Numbered from the stretch's first letter, positions 31,257-40,105 are shown. The stretch: 52,657 nt of DNA from Brucella daejeonensis (GCF_014199265.1 NZ_JACIJG010000024.1:1-52657), one strand, 5' to 3'. Numbers and translations: made by a program. The notes: generated by a model not told the origin, from the letters alone.

Positions 31257-31487
31257 ATGGCTGATCAGGATTGGTATACGGTTATGCCCATGACCGAGGC
31301 CCAGGAACAAGATGCGCGGGGAGATCTGACGCTGATCATACGCGGCGAAGATCGAGATTTAACCTGGGGCCGGCTGCGCACGCTCCTCGATCACGAGCTT
31401 GCTGAGATTTCACATCCTGTCATGACGCAAGGAAGTGTGCGGTCGCTGAATCCGACCGACAAGGGGCTCGCCTTTTTGGAACGGTGA
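31257..31487 (+). CDS. Small hypothetical protein
   Basis: A 76-residue protein (DWYTVMPMTEAQEQDARGDLTLIIRG...) 12 bases after traJ with an AGAGGAGAAACGGG ribosome site. Likely co-transcribed with traHIJ. No family recognised. Confidence 0.6.
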   Translation: MADQDWYTVMPMTEAQEQDARGDLTLIIRGEDRDLTWGRLRTLLDHELAEISHPVMTQGSVRSLNPTDKGLAFLER

Positions 31488-31491
31488 AGAA

Positions 31492-31632
31492 ATGACAAAG
31501 AACAGCGTTGGAACGCCGCCTGTGCCTAAAACAGGCCTCATCGTTGGCAAAGCACAGTCGGGAAAATCCGTGACAATGGTAACAATTCTGCGCAAGTTGA
31601 TCCGCGCGGATAATAATGGGGTGGGTCATTGA
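31492..31632 (+). CDS. 46-residue protein with a P-loop motif
   Basis: Reads MTKNSVGTPPVPKTGLIVG, then KAQSGKSVTMVTILRKLI and a short polar tail. GLIVGKAQSGKS has the Walker A form GxxxxGKS after a beta-strand, but no Walker B or further NTPase domain follows. It starts 4 bases after the preceding gene and overlaps the next by 4. Either a truncated remnant of a P-loop ATPase or a genuine mini-protein. Confidence 0.45.
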   Translation: MTKNSVGTPPVPKTGLIVGKAQSGKSVTMVTILRKLIRADNNGVGH

Positions 31633-31811
31633 ACGAAATAACGGTCAATCTTTCAGATGATCAGGTTAGGGCATTCGCGGAGTTCCTGAAACGCGTCTTG
31701 CCAGAGGATTTTGAGCGGCGCTCCGTCGACAAAGCCGAAGCCAACCGTATGTGGGACGCCGGATCGGAAATCCGACGAGCATTGGCCGATAAGGGCTTTT
31801 CGCCCCGGTGA
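31629..31811 (+). CDS. Small hypothetical protein
   Basis: A 60-residue protein read from TTG at 31629, overlapping the stop of the P-loop mini-gene (TTGA). ITVNLSDDQVRAFAEFLKRVLPEDFERR looks like a small helical domain, as in short DNA-binding or antitoxin-like proteins. Start codon and function uncertain. Confidence 0.5.
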   Translation: MNEITVNLSDDQVRAFAEFLKRVLPEDFERRSVDKAEANRMWDAGSEIRRALADKGFSPR

Positions 31812-31893
31812 ATCAAAAATATTCAGCAATATCAAAGGCTTAGTTCCATAATAAGGGTTATGCGACTAAGCCATTGAATTTATTGGAATAAAT

Positions 31894-32061
31894 ATGGCTA
31901 CTACTTCTTGTCGTCATTGTTCGTACTCACCTGTCGCCAGCAACGCTCCATACTGTCCTAAGTGTGGTGGCAAGAGGCCCGGCGAGCGGTGGTATGAAAT
32001 ACCAGTTGGATTAATGATTCTGGCAGCAATCTGCTATTTGGCGTGGCTGTTCTTGTCGTAA
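31894..32061 (+). CDS. Zinc-ribbon membrane mini-protein
   Basis: A 55-residue protein with CRHC and CPKCGGKRPG (two CxxC pairs, a zinc ribbon) followed by one membrane segment (VGLMILAAICYLAWLFL). Such zinc-ribbon plus anchor proteins occur widely but have no assigned role. There is only a weak ribosome site (GGAATAAAT). It lies convergent to the polymerase operon. Confidence 0.55.
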   Translation: MATTSCRHCSYSPVASNAPYCPKCGGKRPGERWYEIPVGLMILAAICYLAWLFLS

Positions 32062-32066
32062 GGGCG

Positions 32067-32318
32067 TTACGCAAGGCCGCCGACAAACCCGCTTAACTCA
32101 TCAAGCCGCACCATCGAAATCCGTACTGTGCCACGACAGCCGCGCGCTCTGCAGATTGTTTCGCGCTCGAGCTCGTCGATGTACAGGAATTCGCGTTCCG
32201 GCGAGACGCATACGATGGCACGGGTGAGGTAATGCACATGACCGCATTTCTTGCACCGCGCCTCGAGCTTCTGATTGTCGGCCAGGTCGCCGACCTTGAC
32301 GCTTTGTTTCCAGCCCAT
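32067..32318 (-). CDS. Small Cys-rich protein coupled to the Y-family polymerase
   Basis: An 83-residue protein, with CKKCGHVHYL and CRARGCRG forming a probable zinc-binding pair. Its start overlaps the polymerase stop (TGATG), so both are in one LexA-controlled unit. The coupling suggests an accessory role for the polymerase, but nothing in the sequence proves that. Confidence 0.65.
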   Translation of the reverse strand: MGWKQSVKVGDLADNQKLEARCKKCGHVHYLTRAIVCVSPEREFLYIDELERETICRARGCRGTVRISMVRLDELSGFVGGLA

Positions 32319-33583
32319 CACCAAAAATCCTCCGCGGATGGAATGCGCGTGTACGAGATCTTGCCGCCGACGTGGCCGCCGGCCGGCGGCCGCCATTGGC
32401 CGAGGCTGACAACAGTGGCAGCATAGCGCGCATTGAGGTTGTCGATTGCCTTGCTGGCGTTTTCCCAACGCCGGCGTTGGCGGTCATCATTGTGAAGTAG
32501 ATCAAGCTGGCGTTCATGCGCAGGCGTCAGATCATAGAGGGTGACGCCTATCCGGAAGATCGTGAGTCCGCGCGGATAGTCCAGCGCGACCTTTTCCCAA
32601 AGTTCGGAAAGGGCGGCAAGGATGGCCTGGTCGTCGTTGACGACCGGTAGGTGGCGCTTTCCCATCCACGATCCATCACGAATCGAGAGCCAGAGCCAGA
32701 GGCCGGCGGCATAAAAATTCTCGCGCCGCAGACGCCGCGCCGCTTTTATCAGAAGCAACCGTGAGATCTCGCGCGCGCCGGCCATGGTGCGCGATTCCGG
32801 AGGAAGCACGCGCCCATGGCCGAACATGCCCCGGCTCGATGCCTGGGCCTGTATGTCGTAGCCATGGAGAGCATACCAGAGTCGTTCCCCAGTGACGTTG
32901 TTCCAAAGCCGACGCATGTGCTTGGGCTGGAGATTATAAAGCTGTTCGGTTGTGTAGATGGACGATCGATAGAGCCGCTTCGCCATATTCCCGCCGACTC
33001 CTGGAATATCTTCCATCGCAACCGCGAACAACGGCGCAGGCAGGTCAGCCGGCCGCCAGATCGCCAATCCGTCGCCGTACCGCCCTGCCCCGCGCTTACC
33101 TTCCTTACAGGCAATTTTCGCAAGCTGGCGATTAGCGGCGAAGCCGATCGAACAGGTGATAAAGGAACCGATATTCTCTGCGATCGCGGCCTTGATGCGA
33201 GCCGACAACCCTTCCGGGTCATTGCGGCCGGTCTCATCGAGGCGGCAAGTCAGCTCATCAATCGATTTAGCCGCGTCGATCGGAATAACGGTCTCTATTT
33301 CGGACAGGAGCGCGTTATGCGCCCGCCGATAAAGGTCGGGCTTTTGTGGAACAAGCACCAGGTCTGGACAGAGCCGCTTTGCCTCGTCGATCGGCATTAC
33401 ATTCTTGACGCCGTAGGCCTTTGCCTCACGACTGCACGCGATGACTGCCGTGCGGGTCGTGCCGGCGAACGGCACGACGCCGATCGGCCGCCCCCTCAAG
33501 CGTCGGTCACACTGCTGCTCAACGCTTGCGAAGAATCCGTCAAAATCTAGGTAGAGCCGTTCGATCGTCTCCGGCTTGCGCAT
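32318..33583 (-). CDS. Y-family DNA polymerase (DinB/ImuB-like)
   Basis: A 421-residue translesion polymerase: YLDFDGFFASVE (catalytic Asp13), SREAKAYGVKNVMP, and SIDE (107-110, catalytic Asp109/Glu110), so it is probably active. Helix-hairpin-helix IPGVGGNMAKRLY and a little-finger domain follow. A GTTC-N7-GTTC LexA box lies about 20-35 bases upstream of the start. Plasmid-borne copies can raise mutation during stress or repair plasmid DNA after entry. It sits in reverse between two transfer blocks. Confidence 0.9.
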   Translation of the reverse strand: MRKPETIERLYLDFDGFFASVEQQCDRRLRGRPIGVVPFAGTTRTAVIACSREAKAYGVKNVMPIDEAKRLCPDLVLVPQKPDLYRRAHNALLSEIETVIPIDAAKSIDELTCRLDETGRNDPEGLSARIKAAIAENIGSFITCSIGFAANRQLAKIACKEGKRGAGRYGDGLAIWRPADLPAPLFAVAMEDIPGVGGNMAKRLYRSSIYTTEQLYNLQPKHMRRLWNNVTGERLWYALHGYDIQAQASSRGMFGHGRVLPPESRTMAGAREISRLLLIKAARRLRRENFYAAGLWLWLSIRDGSWMGKRHLPVVNDDQAILAALSELWEKVALDYPRGLTIFRIGVTLYDLTPAHERQLDLLHNDDRQRRRWENASKAIDNLNARYAATVVSLGQWRPPAGGHVGGKISYTRIPSAEDFW

Positions 33584-33603
33584 TCTGTCTTCGCTCCTGA
33601 ATA

Positions 33604-33618
33604 GAACAAAAACAGAAC
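33604..33618 (-). promoter_or_regulatory. LexA (SOS) box
   Basis: On the minus strand GTTC-TGTTTTT-GTTC, an exact match to the alphaproteobacterial LexA consensus GTTC-N7-GTTC, 21 bases upstream of the polymerase start. Expression should be induced by DNA damage or by the single-stranded DNA of conjugation. Confidence 0.85.
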
Positions 33619-33695
33619 AACGGAGAGGCGGTTCCCGTCAAGAGGAATTTTTTCTTATGCAACGGTATGGGCCGTTTGCTTGGTGGCGGAAATGA

Positions 33696-33720
33696 AGAAG
33701 GCCCGCAAGGCGGGCCTTCT
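33696..33720. terminator. Hairpin terminator, probably of the reverse tra operon
   Basis: An 11-bp perfect stem AGAAGGCCCGC / GCGGGCCTTCT with loop AAG, 19 bases beyond the stop of the minus-strand gene at 33739. It separates the transfer operon from the polymerase unit. Confidence 0.7.
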
Positions 33721-33738
33721 GCGCTTGGACGACCGTTC

Positions 33739-34056
33739 TTAGCCGAACGGCAGGAAATGACGCCGAATTTTCCTGGCGATCACGTTTGAGAATATCAGCA
33801 ACGCGGCAAGTGCCGCAAAAATCGATATTTCGAAGCTATATTGGGCGGGATTAGCAAAGATGTTTCCAACTCCACTCGTTAGCAGCATGAAAGCCCAATA
33901 GCCGGCCAAGCAGACGAAGACGACGGCGAGGACCGTCGGGACAGAGAAAACGATAAGCAGCGGAGTGAAGATCACCATCCGCACCACTTTTTCAGTCTTT
34001 GTCAGACCGTGGGCGTCAACGTCGTAAATGGGACGCAGATACTTCGGTAAGGTCAT
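33739..34056 (-). CDS. Small membrane protein downstream of traY (possible exclusion protein)
   Basis: A 105-residue protein with two to three membrane segments (VVRMVIFTPLLIVFSVPTVLAVVFVCL; the YSFEISIFAALAALLIFSNVI region). Start MTLPKYL at 34056 follows AAAGGAGCCGAT. In IncI plasmids the entry-exclusion gene excA lies directly downstream of traY, the same place. Exclusion function here is inference from position alone. Confidence 0.6.
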   Translation of the reverse strand: MTLPKYLRPIYDVDAHGLTKTEKVVRMVIFTPLLIVFSVPTVLAVVFVCLAGYWAFMLLTSGVGNIFANPAQYSFEISIFAALAALLIFSNVIARKIRRHFLPFG

Positions 34057-34137
34057 ATCGGCTCCTTTCGCGCCGTTGTTGCCATCATTGAACCATAACT
34101 CAGAACCGCTTTTATAGGAAGGTTCGGCCGGCACCTG

Positions 34138-36336
34138 TTACTTCCGAGGCAGGAGTTTTCCGACTGTAGTTGGGATATGCTTCGCCCCTTCAGAAAGTCG
34201 GCCGAGTTCCTTGGTCGTACCCATGGCTGCAATATTAGCTCGCATCGCAGAATGTGCATCGAGGTCGTCGCCGATATGGTCGAACCACCGGAACACCCGG
34301 CCCGGAAATTCTGCGATCAGGGAGAACGATCGCTCAATGATGACGAGATAGACCGCCGCCATGAAAAACATGACGACAAAAATACCGAGGAACCATGCCA
34401 AGCTGACAAAGCTATCTCCCACGAGTGATTGAGCAGAGGTCAGAGCGTAGTAGAGCCCGCCATTAATGAGAACACCCATGATCCGGAAAAGGATCATTCC
34501 GAGGAGGAGCCCAAAAAGCATGAGGACCGGCGTCAGAGTGAGCGCCAGCACCATGACATAACCGCGCCGGGCCTGGCTGCCGCCCATCCCCTTCCCTTCC
34601 ATAGAGAGATGCGCGATCGCCCAAAGTGGGGCGGCGAAGATGGCTTCCATTACCAGAAGGAAGAACGCGCCAATTCCGATCACCCATGTCACCATCGGAA
34701 CCATTGGAAGCACGAAGGCAAGGAACATGCCCATGGCCCCAATGCCACTTATGACCCAACCGACGAAGTTCGAAAGGACTGTTATACCGGTTCCCACGTA
34801 TGGCACCACTGCAAGGACAGACAACGCGATGATCGCAGCGGTCGTATAGAACGTGACCTGCGTTCCAAACGTGACGAGACCGATCATTGGATCGTTGGTG
34901 GGCCTCATAGGATTAAGGAACTCCAGTGCCTCGTAAAGCGAACCAGCAGATGGCATCCAGTCGGAAATATCGCCGCCGCTGTCCGCGAACGCGACGCGTT
35001 CATTTACGAACGCCCTGATCCCGCTTCTGGCGACGCTTTCGTTCCACCATTCAACGGTACCGTTGTAAGTCGCCGAAATCTGGTCGAGGAACTTCTTGGC
35101 GTCGCCGTCAGCCGAGCCGAGTAAGTACCAGTTGTTATCCGCGTATTGGGAAGCAATCGCATTGCGCACCGATCCACCCGGATTCGACGCGGCGCCGATC
35201 GCTCCTCCTGGCGTCACTTTCGGAAGCGCAGTTGCTACCGAATTAGAGTCAGCCGACAGCCGTGCGATGAGCTGATAATAGAATCCCGCTTGCAACCAGC
35301 CGCCGTTCTTGAGATTGCCGGCTAGTGCCTGGCTTTGTGAATCTCCGACGGGCGTCACCTGCAGTGGATCATCTGCTTCCGCAACGTCTTTGCCGGCTTT
35401 CTGCAATTTATCATCACCGATATATTGCTTCAGAATATCCGCGTGCTGCTTGCGCCAGTCGTTGAGATCTTTGCGAAGATCACGATAGGCCGGCAATTGT
35501 TCACGCTTGCTGATCGCCTGGGCGAGCTGCGCAGCAGTGCCAGAGAAGCTGTCAGCGGTTTTGGTAACAGCTTGCTGCATGGCTTGAATGTAGTCGTTAT
35601 AGGACTTGCCGGCAGCTTCAGCCAGTCGCTGGAAACCCGTCGTTTGGCCGGGCAGGCTGACGATGCCACAAGCACCATAAGAATTCGGCAGGCTATATGC
35701 CATTTGCGGTACACCTGATACCGTTCGCCAAGACCCGCGCGAGATTCCGTCTAGTCCATCACCTCCTTTGGACACTTCGAGATTGTACACCGCCTGGCAA
35801 AGTTCGGCCCGCCACAATCCCTGCAAGAATTGACCGTCAAGGGCGTCATAGTCACCGCCCACGACTGGCAATCGCTGTTCAACGATGAGATCGACCGTCT
35901 CATTCCAGAAGAATGAGGCGGTGGCCGTGCTCACGTTGACCATGTAGGCAATGCCATGCTGAGCGGCATTATATCCGGTTGGCATGGGAATTAGGGCACC
36001 TACCGCGAGGATAGTGCGCAACGGCACCCACATTGCCGAATGCCGTCTTCCAAGTATCTCGCCCTCGTGGGCGGTTTCCGTGACGCCTACGACAACATTG
36101 TAGATGAACAGGATTGCCGCAATCGCGAAGAACAGAACATTGAAATTCGCGATCAGCGAGGAAATGAGGGTTTCGTCGTTAGGGCCGGTGAAGAGCGGCC
36201 CAAAGATCATATTCAAGAAGGAATTGGACCGTGCGTCTCCCTCGCCCTTGATGATATCGGCAATATTGATGTCGTCGGCGTGCGCGACGCTTGCCGAGAT
36301 CATCCAAAAAGTAGCGAGAAGTCCCACCCGGTTCAT
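34138..36336 (-). CDS. traY: TraY/DotA-like polytopic inner-membrane protein
   Basis: A 732-residue protein with a signal-like N-terminus (ISASVAHA) and several membrane segments near residues 65-85 and in the C-terminal half. The DotA/TraY landmarks are present: WVPLRTILAVGALIPMPTGYN, a long periplasmic central part, and the C-terminal FLAFVLPMVPMVTWVIG region. DotA is an essential inner-membrane component of IVB systems and TraY is its IncI counterpart. Its neighbour traX lies 2 bases upstream, as in IncI. Confidence 0.9.
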   Translation of the reverse strand: MNRVGLLATFWMISASVAHADDINIADIIKGEGDARSNSFLNMIFGPLFTGPNDETLISSLIANFNVLFFAIAAILFIYNVVVGVTETAHEGEILGRRHSAMWVPLRTILAVGALIPMPTGYNAAQHGIAYMVNVSTATASFFWNETVDLIVEQRLPVVGGDYDALDGQFLQGLWRAELCQAVYNLEVSKGGDGLDGISRGSWRTVSGVPQMAYSLPNSYGACGIVSLPGQTTGFQRLAEAAGKSYNDYIQAMQQAVTKTADSFSGTAAQLAQAISKREQLPAYRDLRKDLNDWRKQHADILKQYIGDDKLQKAGKDVAEADDPLQVTPVGDSQSQALAGNLKNGGWLQAGFYYQLIARLSADSNSVATALPKVTPGGAIGAASNPGGSVRNAIASQYADNNWYLLGSADGDAKKFLDQISATYNGTVEWWNESVARSGIRAFVNERVAFADSGGDISDWMPSAGSLYEALEFLNPMRPTNDPMIGLVTFGTQVTFYTTAAIIALSVLAVVPYVGTGITVLSNFVGWVISGIGAMGMFLAFVLPMVPMVTWVIGIGAFFLLVMEAIFAAPLWAIAHLSMEGKGMGGSQARRGYVMVLALTLTPVLMLFGLLLGMILFRIMGVLINGGLYYALTSAQSLVGDSFVSLAWFLGIFVVMFFMAAVYLVIIERSFSLIAEFPGRVFRWFDHIGDDLDAHSAMRANIAAMGTTKELGRLSEGAKHIPTTVGKLLPRK

Positions 36337-36338
36337 GA

Positions 36339-36854
36339 TTAATCGTCCTTTGATAGGATCTGCATGTTTGAAGGCAGACGGTCGTTAAAGTAATCGCGCA
36401 CAGCGCCGATCCGGCCTTGACGGATCTGCCATGCCCGAAAGTCAGCCTTCATCGCCAAAGCGAAGGTGATGACTGCCACCAGGCACCCGCCGATGAGAAG
36501 ATAGAAGGACCGATAGCCGAGAACGTAGAGAGCCGGGATAGCAGCGAGTGCAATGCAACCTGCTACCATGTAGATGCTGGAATCCCTGTCCCACGCCGCC
36601 AGCGCTGCATCTATTTCCTTTGCGTCGAGCCCGTCACTCAGTTCTTTGAAGCGCTGAATGCCGCCATCGGCATATCGATCTCCGAAGCTTCTCGCCTTCA
36701 ACCGGCCTTTCGGCCGCAACTCGTCGATCGTGTTCTGAACATTGTCGGCAGCATCTTCCGCAGCATGTGATGCTGCGTTGAAAAAGACCTTGATGCCGAA
36801 AGCCCGTTTCAGGTTCCAAGAGGCGAAACGACGGATGCGACCTTGCTCACTCAT
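36339..36854 (-). CDS. traX: TraX-like inner-membrane protein
   Basis: A 171-residue protein with two adjacent membrane segments (YMVAGCIALAAIPALYVLGY and SFYLLIGGCLVAVITFALAM) and a cytoplasmic basic N-terminus. Position between traW- and traY-like genes, size and topology match TraX of IncI plasmids. Similarity beyond that could not be tested. Overlaps the preceding gene by 4 bases. Confidence 0.65.
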   Translation of the reverse strand: MSEQGRIRRFASWNLKRAFGIKVFFNAASHAAEDAADNVQNTIDELRPKGRLKARSFGDRYADGGIQRFKELSDGLDAKEIDAALAAWDRDSSIYMVAGCIALAAIPALYVLGYRSFYLLIGGCLVAVITFALAMKADFRAWQIRQGRIGAVRDYFNDRLPSNMQILSKDD

Positions 36855-37969
36855 TGCGCTGCGCTCGCTGTCGTTACGGTCGTGCGACTGTCGCGCTCGT
36901 CAAGGCTGTTCGACAACAGCGCTGCAATTGCCGATGCTTGGCGGCGCTCGAGATTGAACCTCATCCAATCGACATGAAGGTTGAGAGCCTGGGTTAGCAG
37001 TTGTTCGCGCTGCACAGCGGCGGGAGACATGCCAGCCAGTTCCTTGTGCCACTCTGGATTGGAAAAGCGGGAGCGGACGAAAATATCTACCGCCTGCAGT
37101 TCGGAAACATGCTCGCCTACTTCGTAGGGATAGGATTCCGTCACGGCTTTTTTCGCCCAATCCGCAAGTTCTTTGCCACCCGTAGGAGCCGCAATGTCAC
37201 CAAGATAGCTGTAGATCGAATGTGCTGCCGAACGGCGGGTAGCATCGACCTGACGAGCCGCAACTTGCGCCCTGCCGGCCGGCGATCTCATTTCCGCTTG
37301 AGTGATCGGCTTTGGCGGAATCGGATCGACCATGTTGTTGATCATCCGGACGTAAGCCTTGGATACTTCTCCATCCGACGTATCGAGAGTGATCGCGTCG
37401 GTTAGGAGGCGAACATCTGAAGTCGGATCAGCGAAGCCGGCGACATTCCTCAACTCGTCACGGTCTGCAATGATCGCGTTTGCGACCGCCAACCCACCTT
37501 CCGTTACCGGTTTGCCAATATCCTCGTTGCCGTATGACCAATTGCGGGATGCGTTGGCAACATCGTTGCCGCCGTAGCCCGCGACCCCCTGCCCTGGCTT
37601 GCCCATGCTGAAGATGCCCGACAAGTCGAGGCAGGCCGAGGTAGCCGGATCGTACCGACCGCCTTCCGCTGCAGCTCGGGCCTTCTGTCGCTCACGGATG
37701 GTTTCTGCCATCTGAGCGGCTTCCTGGGTCCGGGAGTTAGCTTCGATCGCGCGGTTCTGATAGGCACTCAATTGCGCGACGCCCTTCAGAATGGTTTGCG
37801 CAATCTGGTTGCCAACGTCAGTCGTATGAGAATTGATGTTCTCCTGAGCGCGGTAGACGATGTTTTGAACACCGCCGCAGGAGCAAGCGGCCAGTGCCGC
37901 ATTACCGACGGAAAGGGACGCGAAAGCCGTTCCAGCAAACAGCAACGATTTGATGACTGCCTTCATCAC
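36851..37969 (-). CDS. traW: TraW-like exported transfer protein
   Basis: A 372-residue protein with a signal peptide ending NAALAACSCGG, so it might be a lipoprotein (AAC) or cleaved by signal peptidase I. The helical, alanine- and glutamine-rich mature part (AYQNRAIEANSRTQEAAQMAET) fits TraW of IncI plasmids, as do its size and place before traX and traY. Assignment is by synteny and general pattern. Confidence 0.65.
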   Translation of the reverse strand: MMKAVIKSLLFAGTAFASLSVGNAALAACSCGGVQNIVYRAQENINSHTTDVGNQIAQTILKGVAQLSAYQNRAIEANSRTQEAAQMAETIRERQKARAAAEGGRYDPATSACLDLSGIFSMGKPGQGVAGYGGNDVANASRNWSYGNEDIGKPVTEGGLAVANAIIADRDELRNVAGFADPTSDVRLLTDAITLDTSDGEVSKAYVRMINNMVDPIPPKPITQAEMRSPAGRAQVAARQVDATRRSAAHSIYSYLGDIAAPTGGKELADWAKKAVTESYPYEVGEHVSELQAVDIFVRSRFSNPEWHKELAGMSPAAVQREQLLTQALNLHVDWMRFNLERRQASAIAALLSNSLDERDSRTTVTTASAAQ

Positions 37970-38544
37970 AGGCCTCCCGGTCCATAGAGATCGTTATAGA
38001 GATTATTCAAAAGCGAGCCGTCATTCTCACGCCGCCCGGAGTTGTTGACCGAGGGCTGGTCCATATTTAGCGAGCCGCCCTTGTAATCATAGTTCAACGT
38101 CGGCACAGACCCGCCGCCCATACCGCCGGGCAACTGCAAGGAATCGAAGGATGGCAATTGAAGCGCGGACTGGAGCGGTTCAGTCACCTTGTTCCATTGC
38201 TCTTGCGCATAGGAGCAGATTTGCTGTTCGGCGTTCGACAAAGCCTGATTGAAAATCTGGCTCAGGTCCGGAACCTGGATTGCAAAATCAAGATTGACCT
38301 TCATCAGATTGTCGAGGCAGCCGAGCGAATCCAGTGACGGTGGCTTTTGAAGGGCTGCTTCATGGCGCTTCACTTCCTTGTCGATACCCGCGCGAATGGC
38401 CTCGACGAGGTTGATTTTCACCGTATCGACGCAGCCTTTGCCGCTATCTTTGAAAAGCTGCTCGATTTGGTCTGCATGAGCCGGCGAGGTCGCCATTGCC
38501 AGGCCACTAACGGCACAGACCGATAGAAGTCGGATGATTCTCAT
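37966..38544 (-). CDS. TraV-like exported transfer protein
   Basis: A 192-residue protein with a signal peptide (ATSPAHA) and four cysteines in the mature half, ending in a glycine- and asparagine-rich tail. Its position upstream of traW matches traV of IncI plasmids, but similarity cannot be shown from the sequence alone. Overlaps both neighbours by 4 bases. Confidence 0.5.
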   Translation of the reverse strand: MRIIRLLSVCAVSGLAMATSPAHADQIEQLFKDSGKGCVDTVKINLVEAIRAGIDKEVKRHEAALQKPPSLDSLGCLDNLMKVNLDFAIQVPDLSQIFNQALSNAEQQICSYAQEQWNKVTEPLQSALQLPSFDSLQLPGGMGGGSVPTLNYDYKGGSLNMDQPSVNNSGRRENDGSLLNNLYNDLYGPGGL

Positions 38545-39275
38545 AGCGTTGCTTTCTCCCCTTGGAATGGTGGGATTTCTCGGATGAGAATCGGCCGTTT
38601 TGTGCCGATTCCGGGGAACCCTTCGGTCTGGTCGTACATGCCGCCGCCAGTCTCTCCGCCTAATCCGCCCTCCAAACCTGCGAAGGATTGACCGTTCATG
38701 GCCGCCATGCGTTTCAGCAAGTGAGCTTGAAGCTCTGCATAGGAGGAGAAGCCATTCGCCGTCAGATACGAGGCAGGCAAGACAGAGGGGTCAAAGCCGC
38801 TGGCGACCCAATCGTTGAGCGCACCGGCGCCGAGGAAGTGAGCCGCGCCGAGCAATCCGTCCTGGGTGATCTCGACACCGTTGATCGTCTGTCCGACGAG
38901 GCCGCGCGCCTGACTGCTCAGGGATGACCAATTGCGGGAAGCGAGCTCCATATTCGCCGCATCTTGAAGAGCGGCCCCCGCGCTCGAATAGCGAAGATCA
39001 TTCAGGCTATTGACGCCTGCGGCTCTGGCCTTGTCGGTAGCGACATAATTGTTCCAATTGCCGGTGGAACCACTACCCGTATATTTGAAATATCCGAGAG
39101 ATTCCCATGTGCCGGCCGTGATCTGATAACGACCGACGGCACTACCGCCGTTTCCGTTGAAGATTGAATAGGAGTTGCCGCCTTCGAGCTTGGACGTGTT
39201 TTCATTATAGTCCGCCCACGCAGTAAACGGCTGCAGCAATGCCAAGCACAGTATGACCATAATCGAGCGTTTCAT
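38541..39275 (-). CDS. Lysozyme-like/lytic transglycosylase-like exported protein
   Basis: A 244-residue protein with a signal peptide (FTAWA). It continues KLEGGNSYSIFNGNGGSAVG followed by RYQITAGTW, the pattern of lysozyme-fold muramidases with a probable catalytic Glu31. It would open the peptidoglycan for the secretion channel, a role many type IV systems supply with a dedicated transglycosylase. The C-terminal 60 residues are glycine-rich and may anchor or regulate it. Enzyme class is inferred from motif only. Confidence 0.65.
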   Translation of the reverse strand: MKRSIMVILCLALLQPFTAWADYNENTSKLEGGNSYSIFNGNGGSAVGRYQITAGTWESLGYFKYTGSGSTGNWNNYVATDKARAAGVNSLNDLRYSSAGAALQDAANMELASRNWSSLSSQARGLVGQTINGVEITQDGLLGAAHFLGAGALNDWVASGFDPSVLPASYLTANGFSSYAELQAHLLKRMAAMNGQSFAGLEGGLGGETGGGMYDQTEGFPGIGTKRPILIREIPPFQGEKATL

Positions 39276-40105
39276 CGCTTCTGCCCCGCTATCGTGATCT
39301 TCATGGCGTTGATGACGGAGCGCGGGTTTTTGTCGCCAAGCGAATAGGTCGCAACGCCGTCCTGCGTCGCGACTTCGATCAGATGACGATTATTGTCGTC
39401 ACGCTCGTCAATGACTGAAAAATCTGGTCCCCATGCTTCGAGAACGTCGATGAGCTGCTTTTTCCCATCGAGAAAGATCACGGGACACGCCGAATTGCCG
39501 CAATAGTAATTTGACCGCACCAGAATAGCGGTCTCGTCACCATCCTTAATATTGACGTCTTGAGCGAGAACATTCGACGGCTCGAGCGGTTCTGACCCTC
39601 CCTTGAAGCGCTCTTTCAGCGCTTCGGTTGCGGCCTTCAGCTCATCTTCTGTCGGAGTTCTGTTCTTGCGCTCTTGGGGTACGGGTTGAGCCATATAAGC
39701 CGTTCCCGACCATTGCCAGAGGCGATGACCATCATAGAGCGGCTTCATGCCCGTCGCTGCAACGGGACCAAGCCCAACGGACTTGCCCGGCACCCGCCAA
39801 ACCTCAAGCCATTGTTTATCGTCATAGTACAAAGCGGACACGAAACACCCGGTCGCACAACCGCGGGCCTCGCCGAGCAAGACCACCATCTGGTCGTAAC
39901 CATCTGTCGGTTCTTCGAGCCAGACGCGCTTTGCCTGCACGATACGAAAATCACGCCCATACATTTTCCGCGCCGTCGCCGTCGCATCCGAGTCCTGCTT
40001 TTCGAAATTGATGGTTTCCGTCACCAGGTCGTCAATGTTGGACTGAGCCAGAGCAACGCTACCAATCGCGCTTGCCAACAGCGCGGCTGTAATTGCCTTT
40101 ATCAC
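39272..40105 (-). CDS. Exported hypothetical transfer-operon protein
   Basis: A 277-residue protein with a signal peptide (GSVALA). Two cysteine pairs (CATGC and CGNSAC) suggest disulphides, which the Dsb-like protein at 44814 could form or repair. No family recognised. Four-base overlaps with traU-like and transglycosylase-like genes show it belongs to the transfer operon. It could be a plasmid-lineage-specific part of the channel. Confidence 0.6.
   Translation of the reverse strand: MIKAITAALLASAIGSVALAQSNIDDLVTETINFEKQDSDATATARKMYGRDFRIVQAKRVWLEEPTDGYDQMVVLLGEARGCATGCFVSALYYDDKQWLEVWRVPGKSVGLGPVAATGMKPLYDGHRLWQWSGTAYMAQPVPQERKNRTPTEDELKAATEALKERFKGGSEPLEPSNVLAQDVNIKDGDETAILVRSNYYCGNSACPVIFLDGKKQLIDVLEAWGPDFSVIDERDDNNRHLIEVATQDGVATYSLGDKNPRSVINAMKITIAGQKR

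Noticed and set aside
34429..35124. Plus-strand frame of 231 codons opposite traY
   Set aside because: Lies wholly antisense to the well-supported DotA/TraY gene and has a composition typical of a reverse-strand shadow.
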